The position numbers and the translations under genes are program-made. Below, one piece after another: positions 56,020 to 64,000 of a DNA stretch of 64,000 nt. Position 1 is the first letter of the stretch; the number at the start of each line of letters is the position of its first letter. Under the pieces are notes generated by a model. That model was not told where the DNA came from, did not search any database, and saw nothing but the letters and a program-made list of their open reading frames with translations. This stretch comes from Knoxdaviesia capensis (taxonomy: Eukaryota; Ascomycota; Sordariomycetes; Microascales; Gondwanamycetaceae), in the NCBI GenBank assembly GCA_001510575.1, contig LNGK01000006.1, forward strand, positions 1,669,565 through 1,733,564. Direction: 5' to 3'.

Positions 56020-57223
56020 GAAACCCGATCTTTTCGTTGGCAGTGAGTGGCCGGGGGGGCTTTTGAGGCAATGATATGAAAGAAGACCACTCATATACAA
56101 ACGGGCGTGTTTGTCGTGACCGTTATTCCTTTTCTTTTTGTGTGGGCTGATTTACTCGAGTTACACACTCCCGCAAACAGAATTCGCAATTCTCCATCTC
56201 TCTCTCTCTGTTCATCCTCTCATATACCCGGACATCATTCATTGCCAATATCAAATGCCCCCTGCTCTCCTGCCAGTCACCTGCCAACCTCACGCCATCT
56301 CGTCTCGTCTCGTCTTGCACATCGCACGCCATATACCGCACATGAATACACGAAAGGCTTCTTACATGGTTCATCGCCTTTTTTGGGCTTCCATCAAGTT
56401 ATTATTATTTTCTTGCTTGGTTTTTTCTTCTTTTTTTCTTTTCTTTTCTTTTTTTTTTTTTGCGAGCGTGACATTTACCGGTGGACTACGTCTCGTCTTT
56501 CTTTTATACACATATACACTCAAATGTTTTTCGGCTTCCAATCTTGCTGTGCCCTCGTTTTCTCTGTTTGTTTTGAACCCTACTTGTACAGCAAAGGAGG
56601 CGGGGATTTCCAGGATAAGAAATCTATGTCTCATGGGCGTTATAGGGAGATATGAAGCGTGGACGCCTTTTGCTCTTGATTATGGGGTTTTCCTTTTCCC
56701 CGGTTCCATATTTAATCAGTTATTGCTTTCTATAATGTGGGAGGATTTGGACTCTCACGTTCATGTTTTTGCTTTCTGTTTTTTTTTTGGCCATTTGCAG
56801 GCATTCCCGGTTTTTGATAACTGATGTATTTTTGGATACCCTTTTTGGAACATGGTGAGAATATGTGTGTAGAATGAGCAAGTTAATGCTGTCAGTCTCC
56901 TGGGAGCGAAGTTATTTATATCTCCCTTTCCGCAGATGCCGCGAGCGATATGCAACACGACGGAGAAAGAGTTAAGACTCTATATTGAGCAAATGCAGCA
57001 CACGAATCAATAATAATAACAAAAAGACATAGCCGATCCTACACTCCAACTCCGGTCCGGTCAAGCCCGATGATATGAAAGACAGAAACAGGATAAAAAA
57101 GGCCAAGCAGTACGGGAAGAAGCAAACTATTACTGATGAATTGCAGATGATTGAATTTTCATATCTCATGAAAGCCTGTCCTCTCGTCCACTAGACAGAC
57201 ACATACGCTCAGTCGTTTGTTGT
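56020..57223. other. Convergent intergenic region
   Basis: 1.2 kb between the metacaspase stop and the ApsB stop. T-rich runs at 56395-56462 and elsewhere fit 3' UTR sequence of the metacaspase. Open frames here are short and simple in composition. No gene is supported. Confidence 0.5.
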
Positions 57224-60200
57224 TCACGGCCGAGTCACGATACCGCCGACCGGCCGCACCGCCCGCTGCTTCTGCCGCCGCATCTCCTCCACACACTTCT
57301 CAATGCGCGCGCGAGTGGCCTCGTGGCGTGCCCACTCCGCCGCACAGCGCTGCACGCGCACCGAGAAGCGGACCGCCAGCGCCACGGCGCGGAACGACGG
57401 CCGTCCGCCAGTCGCCGAGGACGACACCCCCGAGCGCGGAGCCATCAACGACGGGAGCGGGCGGGCGTCGCCGAGGACCCGGGTGCGGATGTCCTCCAGC
57501 TCGCGCAGCTGCGCACGGTTGCACGCGTCGGCGACTGCAAGCTGCAGCTGGAGGAAGCGCTTGGCGTAGGCGGCGTCGGCGCGGAGGGCGGCTTCGCGGG
57601 CGAAGCGCGCCTGCAGCCACTCGAGGTTGAGCATGAGCCCGCGGAGTTCCTTGGTGTGGCGCCGGCGCAGGGCTTCCGTGTCGACAGCATCCGGGGCGGC
57701 GGCCGCAGCGGCCGCGGCTGCATCCAGCTCGGCCCGCAACTCGCGCACATCGCGGCTCAGTTTCTCCGCAGCCGCGCGGTACGCGGCGCGCTCGTCGCGC
57801 AGGGTGGCGACTTTGCGGCGGTGGGCCGCGTCCGCGGCCGTCAGAGCCGCAATCGACTCTTCCTGGGCGCGGGCGTGGCGGTCCAGCACGGCGGTGTCTC
57901 GGCGCATATCGCGCAGCGCGTGGCGCAAGCGCCGGTTGTCCGAGTCGGTGGCGTCGGGCGGCGTGTGCACCGTGGCGGCAGCGGCGGCGCCTGTGCGTTC
58001 CATGGCGGCCACGGCCTCGGCAACAGCCGCTTCGGCACTGACAGCCGTGGCCTCGGCACGCGCAACCTGCTGAGTCAGTCGCCGCACCGTGCGCTCGCGA
58101 TCGGCCTGCACCTCGTCAATCTCGCGGCGCATCTCGTCGAGCTCGTCCTCGAGCACGCGGCGCTCGTCCTCCAGGTCGTCGATGCGGTTCTGCAGCTCGG
58201 CGTTCAGCCGGTCGTTGGCGGTCGTGTTATGCCCGCCCTTGACGCTGGGGCTGGTCGGTGCCAGAAGCATGCGGCGGCTGGTCTCGGCGGCGTGCAGCTG
58301 GCGCTCGAGCTCGGAGATCTGCTTGCGCAGCGCACGCACCGTGGTCTTGTGCTCCGACTCGCGCGACACGTACTCCAGCTCCTTCTGCCGCGCCACCGTC
58401 AGGTCCCGGCGCACCATCGACAGCTCGGACGAGTCCCCGGCGCCGGCTCCCGCAGAGAGGGCCGACTGGTCCACAAGCGGGCGGGCCGCGGCATCCTCGA
58501 GGGCGCGGGCGAGCTCGGCCTCCAGCCGCGCCACCTTGCGCTCCAGATCGCGCACGCGCCGACGGGCATCTGCGAGCTCGCGTCCCTCTTCCACCCCATT
58601 CACGCGAGCCTGAGTCTGCAACTCCAGCATCTCGCGCGCCATCTTCTCCTCCGCGTCACCACTGCGTCGCAGCTCCTCGTCGAGCGCTGTCTCAGCCGCC
58701 TCCCGCTGCTCGGCCAACACCTTGTTCTCGTCACGCAGGCGGCGGACCTCGCTGTCCAAGCGGGCCTTGGCGACGCGCAGAGCAGCCGGGCCATTGACAT
58801 CATCCGGGTCGACAGCAGCGTTGCGGCTCGGCGTGCGTGACTTGGGCGTCGGGGTCCGCTGCAGCAGGGCGGCCTCCATCTCGTTGCGCTCGGTCTCCGC
58901 GGCAGCGAGCGACTCCCTGGCGCGCCGCAGCTCGGCCTCCAGCGCCGACTTCTCCACGCGGAACCGCCGCTCGGCGGCCTCACGTTCGCGCTTCTCGGCG
59001 TCGACGGACCGGGCAGCGGAAGTCGCAGCCACGGCGGCAGCGTCCTCGATCGAGGCCTGCAGCACGTCAATCTCGCCGGCGAGCGCGTTGGCGCGGTCGG
59101 TCTGCGTCTTGAGCTCGGCGCGGGCTGCCCGCAGGTCGTCCCGCAGGGTATCGGTGGTCTTGCGCAGCAGCTCACGTTCCCGGTCCATCTCGCCCGACAT
59201 GACCGACGCACCGCTGGTCGCAGCGGCCAGCGACTCGACGCGGGCCTGCAGCTCGGAAATGCGGTCAAGTGCGTCGTCGCGCTCAAGCTGCAGGGAGGCG
59301 CGTTCGCGCTCCCAGCGGTCGCTGTCCTCGTCGTACAGCCGGTCGCGCGATGCCAGCTCGGCCCGCAGCCGGTCGAAGTCGGCATCGACGGTGGCCGAGG
59401 CCGACTGGTGGTGGCGCTGCACGTCGGTCAGTTGGCGGCGCACGTCGTCCAGCTCGCGCTGCTTGGTGGCCAGGTCGCGCTCAAACACATCGCGCTCGCG
59501 CTTCATCTCGCGCACGCGCCCACGCTGGTCCTCGATCTCCAGCAAGGCGTCGGCGTACTGCTTCTCCAGCGCGGAGTAGTCGTGGCCGGTCTGGTCGAGC
59601 TCGGCCTGCAGGCGAACCAGCTTCTCGTCCAGCTGGCGCGATAGGCCCTTGGTGGCGATCGACTTGTTGGAGAGCTCCTCCTGTAGCTCTTCCAGATCGG
59701 CCTCGGCGCGTTTCTGGGCGGCCACGGCGTCGTCGACTTTCTCCTGGGCAACGTCGCCGGCGGCTTCGAGTTCGCGGATCTTCTGTTCGAGGTCCTCGAT
59801 AGTGTCGCGAGCATCCTCCAGCGCCTCCTCCAGCTCCTCCCGCTGGCTGTCACTCGCGGCACGTTGTCGTTCCGCTTCTTGGGCGTCATCCTTGGACTGG
59901 GATTGGACGGCGACCTTCTCCTCCAGCTCGACGACCCGGCGCTGGTGTTTTTGGGCGGCGGCCTCGGCCTCGTCGAGCTGGGCCTTGACCTCCCGCAGCT
60001 CGTCGTCGCGCTCGTCCAGCAGTCTGTCGCGTTCCTTCAGTTCGGTGTTGAGTTTCTCGCGCACGTCGTCGACCTCGTCCTCGTGCTGGCTGATGATGCG
60101 GTCTTTCTCGCGCAGCTCGGCCTCCAGATCGGCCATCTCGTCGCGCAGCTTCTCGAGCTTCTCGTCGTCCGCGTCGGCGGCCGTGTCGAGCTGCTTGCGC

Positions 60201-61138
60201 AGGCGGGCAATCTCGGCGTCGCGGTCCTCCAAGTCTTGCTTCACGGCGTCGAGTTCGGTCCGCAGGCTCTGGTCGGCGTACTTCTTGCGGGCGCGGTCCT
60301 GCAGCTCGACCATTTGCTGGCGGTACGACTCCAGGTCCCGCTCGGCGGTGGTCAGGTGTTTCTTGTAGCGCTGGAGCTCGCGTTGCATGGTGACTCGGTC
60401 AACCTTCAGGTCGGTGTTTTCCTTGAGGGCGGCCTCGCTGAAGCCGGGCCCGGTTCGCCGCAGGGCCTCCTCGAGGAAATGGATCTTCAGCTTCAGGCCA
60501 AAGTTCTCCTTCTCGATCTTGTCGATCATGTTCTCCTGCTCACGCAGCGACATCTGGGTACCGCCGTTAGGGTCACCGCGTCGCCGGGTGATGGCGAGGG
60601 GGGTCGAGCCGATGCTGCTGGTGGTGTCTTCGGCAGCGGCGGGCGGCCGCGGGCCCGACGACGCAGCGGCGGTGGCGTCCAGGAACGACCGCTCGCGGGC
60701 TCCGCCGTAGATTGAGGTTTCGCCGAGGGCCACGGGGGTGTAGTCTTCATCGATGCGGTCGAGGCCGGCGGCAGCCGACGGCGTGGTGGGGGCATTGGCG
60801 CCGTTCTCCTTGCCGGAGCGCCGCCGGGCACTATTCCGGGTGGCTGATTTCAGGAGCGGCGTGAAGTCGACGCCGGCGAGGCTGGCGGGCAGGTTGCGGC
60901 GGTCGGACAGCGGGCCCTGCTTGCGCGGAGTGTGCACGTTCGCAGCGCCGCCGGACCCGGCGCCCCCGCGGCGGGCGTTCTTCAGCTGGGTCAAGAGGTT
61001 GTTGGCATCGTCTTCCTTGGGCGGCGCCACGAACGACGGCTCCTGCGTGATATCGAAGTCGTCGGGCTGGTGGCCGAGGTACGTCGCGTCGCCGAGATTG
61101 GTGCGCGGCGTGTCGAGGCCGAAGCCGGCGAAGGCCAT
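57224..61138 (-). CDS. apsB: ApsB/Mto1-type microtubule-organising-centre protein
   Basis: Single exon, 1304 residues, ATG at 61138 and TGA at 57226-57224. Residues about 196-270 (MSLREQENMIDKIEKENFGL, then KLKIHFLEEALRR to KKHLTTAERDLESYR) form the centrosomin N-terminal motif (CM1), which recruits and activates gamma-tubulin complexes. Residues 270-1150 are almost continuous coiled coil, rich in Glu, Arg, Asp and Ala heptads. Residues about 1164-1219 (LMLNLEWLQARFAREAALRA onward to ELEDIRT) match the conserved C-terminal region of Mto1-type proteins, which in fission yeast binds Mto2 and targets spindle poles. The short N-terminal FGLDTPRTNLGDATYLG block also looks conserved. In Aspergillus, ApsB nucleates cytoplasmic microtubules at spindle poles and septal MTOCs. 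Very high GC at third positions produces long antisense open frames, which are not genes. Confidence 0.9.
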   Translation of the reverse strand: MAFAGFGLDTPRTNLGDATYLGHQPDDFDITQEPSFVAPPKEDDANNLLTQLKNARRGGAGSGGAANVHTPRKQGPLSDRRNLPASLAGVDFTPLLKSATRNSARRRSGKENGANAPTTPSAAAGLDRIDEDYTPVALGETSIYGGARERSFLDATAAASSGPRPPAAAEDTTSSIGSTPLAITRRRGDPNGGTQMSLREQENMIDKIEKENFGLKLKIHFLEEALRRTGPGFSEAALKENTDLKVDRVTMQRELQRYKKHLTTAERDLESYRQQMVELQDRARKKYADQSLRTELDAVKQDLEDRDAEIARLRKQLDTAADADDEKLEKLRDEMADLEAELREKDRIISQHEDEVDDVREKLNTELKERDRLLDERDDELREVKAQLDEAEAAAQKHQRRVVELEEKVAVQSQSKDDAQEAERQRAASDSQREELEEALEDARDTIEDLEQKIRELEAAGDVAQEKVDDAVAAQKRAEADLEELQEELSNKSIATKGLSRQLDEKLVRLQAELDQTGHDYSALEKQYADALLEIEDQRGRVREMKRERDVFERDLATKQRELDDVRRQLTDVQRHHQSASATVDADFDRLRAELASRDRLYDEDSDRWERERASLQLERDDALDRISELQARVESLAAATSGASVMSGEMDRERELLRKTTDTLRDDLRAARAELKTQTDRANALAGEIDVLQASIEDAAAVAATSAARSVDAEKREREAAERRFRVEKSALEAELRRARESLAAAETERNEMEAALLQRTPTPKSRTPSRNAAVDPDDVNGPAALRVAKARLDSEVRRLRDENKVLAEQREAAETALDEELRRSGDAEEKMAREMLELQTQARVNGVEEGRELADARRRVRDLERKVARLEAELARALEDAAARPLVDQSALSAGAGAGDSSELSMVRRDLTVARQKELEYVSRESEHKTTVRALRKQISELERQLHAAETSRRMLLAPTSPSVKGGHNTTANDRLNAELQNRIDDLEDERRVLEDELDEMRREIDEVQADRERTVRRLTQQVARAEATAVSAEAAVAEAVAAMERTGAAAAATVHTPPDATDSDNRRLRHALRDMRRDTAVLDRHARAQEESIAALTAADAAHRRKVATLRDERAAYRAAAEKLSRDVRELRAELDAAAAAAAAAPDAVDTEALRRRHTKELRGLMLNLEWLQARFAREAALRADAAYAKRFLQLQLAVADACNRAQLRELEDIRTRVLGDARPLPSLMAPRSGVSSSATGGRPSFRAVALAVRFSVRVQRCAAEWARHEATRARIEKCVEEMRRQKQRAVRPVGGIVTRP

Positions 61139-61928
61139 GGCGAGGAGGATCGGTTTTCGGGTGGGATTCGGATGTGTAGATGCGATAGGTGGGAGTGAAT
61201 GAACAATTTCGGTGTATAAAAAACAGGTTCTGTAAAGAGGTAAGAATTGGTATCCAGAAGGGGAGAAAAAAAAAGGATATGTGTCTATCTACCAGAAAAA
61301 AAAAAGGAAAAAAAAAACATGAACGTGGTGATGATGATGGATCGAGGTTGGAATTCAAGGTCCCGGCAAAATAATAAAAACAGGCGCGTTTGTGTCGTTA
61401 ATGCTTTTTGTTTACTTTGTTCCCTGATTTGGACTAGCGCAGTGTGCAGGGAAGCGTGGGCCAATCAGCAGCGGCATGTGGAGGCGGTCTAACCCTATAT
61501 GTTGGCGCCAACCCTAAGGGTGTTTTATCATCGTTGAGGGAAGCGTGCAGCAAACGAATTGGCTTTACAGGGTCACAGAAAAAATCCCCACAGTCTGCGG
61601 AGGTTTGAACGGATCAAATAAGCAGGTAATTAATTGCTGACAGAAAATGGTCGAAAGTACTCGTACAGCTGTGTGCTCTCGGGGTAGGGTTCGTCAATAT
61701 TCCAAGCTCTCGCTAAGTATTTATGAGACCTCAGCATCAGCAGCACCGCACTCTTTGGCTCTAAGACTCCAAATGGCCACCTACACGATACGATGTACGA
61801 CAATTGCTCGGCACTCGTCGCCTCTATCAATCAAAGGCCAACCGAAGCTATCCATAGCTTTAAATCTCAAAATAGCTTTGCCCTCTGTTCGAATATAGGA
61901 AAGGCGGTTAGAATTAGAAGCGTAACTT
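61139..61928. other. Upstream region of apsB
   Basis: Purine-rich on the plus strand up to about 61380 (CT-rich leader on the minus strand), with two TTAGGG-complement motifs near 61490-61517. The right end borders the Copia element. No gene is supported. Confidence 0.5.
61490..61517. promoter_or_regulatory. Telobox pair upstream of apsB
   Basis: TAACCCTAT at about 61490 and AACCCTAA at 61510-61517, about 350-380 bp upstream of the apsB ATG. Confidence 0.5.
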
Positions 61929-62228
61929 TGTAGTTAATACTATTTATAAAGGTAGGGGGTAAAAAATAAGATAAGTAGTTAATAGCTATGAAATACTATA
62001 CTAGAATAGATAGGGGGAAAGCTTCCTTCTTATCCCCTATAGGATCTAGGCTTCCTCTAGTCTAGATCCCTAATACCTTCTAAGGCTTCCCTTCTTATAT
62101 TAGGCTCTTCGTAAATCTATATTATATCTATTATTATTCCCTAGGCTATTTATCGTAGCCTTATTCTTTATTATAAACTTCCGGCTATATAAAGGATAAT
62201 ATAATATAAATTAATCTAATATTTAATA
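61929..62228 (-). repeat. Probable 3' LTR of the Copia element
   Basis: On the minus strand a purine tract (GAAGGGG) ends at 62229 and is followed by TATTAAATATT, which fits a polypurine tract and an LTR start TGTTA altered by RIP. The stretch ends CTACA at 61929, a usual LTR end. A TATATAG lies inside. The partner LTR is outside the window, so limits are inferred. Confidence 0.45.
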
Positions 62229-64000
62229 CCCCTTCTTAGTTAGAACGTTATATACTAGTAATCCCGCGTACCTCTTAAATAGCACTCTCCCTAATAGCTT
62301 AGTTAGTATATCCGCTAATTATTCTACCGTAGGTACGTATTATACTTTAATATTAAGTTCCCGTACTCGGTTAATAGTAGAGTAAAGAGGCGTACCGACG
62401 TGTTTTAGGTTTAGATAGTAAGTAGGTTTCGTAACGGCGGTAATAGTAACGGTATTATCCTCCTAGAGGACGATATTCCTAATATAAAAGTTAAGCTTAG
62501 TTAGTAAATATTAAAGCTATACTAAGTAGTATATAGTCTCTTATAGCGCGTAGATCTCGGCTTTAGCGGAAGAGTCGGTAGTCCGCCTCTACCGTTTACT
62601 ATACTAGCTAATAGGGTTATTATTAAGTATAATAACGTAACTAGTAGTTAATTTAAATTTAGCGTCTTTAGTATTACTATATAAGGTATTAGCCTAGGCG
62701 TTTAGTATCTAATCTTATACCGTAAGACTCCGTTAGTAAGTAATCCCCTTCTAAGCGTATCTAGTAAGGTACCGTAATATACGCTTTAGGCCTTTAGTAT
62801 ATATAATTTATAGGTCGTAAGAGAAGCGCGCGTACTAATATATAGCGTAGGCTACGTTAAGTTAGGTTTTTCTTATAAGGTATAAGAGCTTTCTTATTAT
62901 TCGATAGTATAAGCCTTAATTAGTAGGTTATATATCTTTATACTTAGGGGGTAAAAAGGTAACTAGCTTTATTAGCGTAGTTACGGTTTAGTAATTTAAA
63001 AGCTAGAACTCCTCTAGTATATCCTTAATATAGGTATCCTAGCTAATTAAGATACTATCGTTCTCGATCTTAATAGCTATTCCTAGGAGCTATTTAGGCT
63101 CTCCTTAGTACTTAGAGATTAAGATACTTACTAGGTTTTTCTCGAATTAATCGGCTATAGATTTATTAAAGGAAAGGATTAGTAGGTTATCGACGTAAGA
63201 AGAGATAACTACTTAAGTTTAGGGGTTATAGTAGGTTACGTCGTTAGCCTATAAAGGCTTAAATCCGATTATTACGAGTACCTCTTAGAAGCGAATCTAC
63301 TACTATCTTCCTAACTACTTTAGTCTATATAGTAGTTTTAGTAAAATAAAATACTACTAAACGCTTCCTAACTTCTATCTAACCTTTAGGGCCTCCTTAA
63401 GATATTTATCTAGGTACTTATATATTATAAGCTTAGGGATAATATAGATCGTTTCCTTAAGCTCTCTTTATAAGTAGGTAGAGACTACGTCTATCTACCG
63501 TAAGGTAGCTCTCGTCTTAACTATAAGGGCTAATAGGATCCTCTACGTATCCGGGGTCGCGGTTAATACGAACGTTTTATAGAAGTTAACGCCTTCTCGT
63601 TATTAAAAGCCTCGAGCGTACTATCTTACTTTCTTCTTAGTTTCGTTACCCTCCGCGTTAGTCTTCTATCGAAAAGCGAGTTTTATAGTAATCGGTTTCT
63701 TTAGAGGCTTTCCCTATATTACCTTAAAAGTCTTTATCTTAATAACCTTCCGAAATTTAGTCTTAATAGCTTCTATCTAGGTTCCTATAGCTTTCTAATC
63801 TTACTAAAGGTTACGTTTTAATACTTCGTTAATATTACGTAAGTAAATTAAATCGGATACTACTATAAAAGTACTTCTTAATAGTTAATCGCTAGCTAAT
63901 TTATTAAGGTCTTCGAGTTTATTTAGTCTTAAGCGGTTCTTATTAGTAATAGGAGGATTCGCGGTCGTAACTTCCTCGTCGTCTAATAAGTTCTACGTAT
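61929..64000 (-). mobile_element. RIP-damaged Ty1/Copia LTR retrotransposon, 3' part
   Basis: Base composition changes sharply to AT-rich at about 61900 and stays so to the window end. Read on the minus strand, around 63350-63000 one finds the Copia reverse transcriptase order: an LYRLK-type block, then SSYVDNLLILS (active-site YVDD with the last Asp changed to Asn), then GEPK-LLGI and DTYIKDILEEF, interrupted by many TAA/TAG codons where Gln or Trp codons are expected. Further left, to about 62230, fragments of RNase H and its C-terminal block follow. The excess of TpA and of stop codons in place of CAA/CAG is the product expected of RIP. The element continues beyond the window; the 5' LTR, gag and integrase are not visible here. 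It is not functional. Confidence 0.88.

Noticed and set aside
57323..58840. Long antisense open frame (505 codons, plus strand) opposite apsB
   Set aside because: It is a shadow of the GC-rich, coiled-coil apsB gene, whose sense frame has CM1 and Mto1-type domains. The antisense peptide is low in complexity and has no features.
1..64000. CRISPR arrays, operons, prokaryotic signals and rRNA genes
   Set aside because: The sequence is fungal nuclear DNA; no spaced direct-repeat array and no 5S, 18S or 28S segment was seen.

Overview
This window comes from the nuclear genome of a filamentous ascomycete (Pezizomycotina, most likely a Sordariomycete). The grounds are: short GT-AG introns of about 50-150 bp, several with CTAAC-type branch points; a spindle-pole protein of the ApsB/Mto1 type; a metacaspase with a Gln/Tyr-rich prodomain; and an AT-rich Copia retrotransposon full of TAA/TAG codons and TpA dinucleotides, which is the mark of repeat-induced point mutation (RIP). 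I cannot name the species. Two short N blocks (48499-48502 and 49801-49813) lie inside poly-C tracts and are assembly gaps.

Layout. 1-2684 (+) is the 3' part of cytosolic threonyl-tRNA synthetase with 13 introns. 3198-5273 (-) is a low-complexity protein with 25-residue repeats. 6740-7793 (-) is phosphatidylserine synthase. 9135-11783 (-) is a YIL108W-type zinc metallopeptidase with a jacalin-like C-terminus and a Gln where zincins carry the catalytic Glu. An 11-kb stretch without a recognisable gene follows. 22829-24153 (+) is a Whi5/Nrm1-like cell-cycle repressor. 24154-29292 has no recognisable gene and includes a GC-rich patch. 29293-31590 (-) is a single-pass membrane protein. 34596-34996 is a MITE-like element with perfect 96-bp terminal inverted repeats. 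36655-38238 (-) is an F-box protein. 41197-42498 (+) is a secreted calcineurin-like phosphoesterase, convergent with a UPF0303/DUF336 gene at 42840-43547 (-). 45198-47759 (+) is an unknown protein with a 28-nt first exon and a 741-bp intron. 54102-56019 (+) is a metacaspase and 57224-61138 (-) is ApsB. The RIP-damaged Copia element occupies 61929 to the window end.

The genes do not form a pathway or biosynthetic cluster. They are mostly housekeeping and cell-biology genes: translation, phospholipid synthesis, G1/S control, microtubule nucleation and regulated proteolysis. Twelve genes in 64 kb is sparse, and the gene-free stretches (11 kb, 5.1 kb, 5.1 kb and 6.3 kb) are long. They are full of GA/CT tracts, teloboxes and CTGTA/TACAG palindromes. 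I found no clear new multi-gene system. The best leads are the HQxxH metallopeptidase, the intact MITE, the telobox clusters upstream of several genes, the 11-kb desert beside a cell-cycle repressor, and the GC-rich patch.
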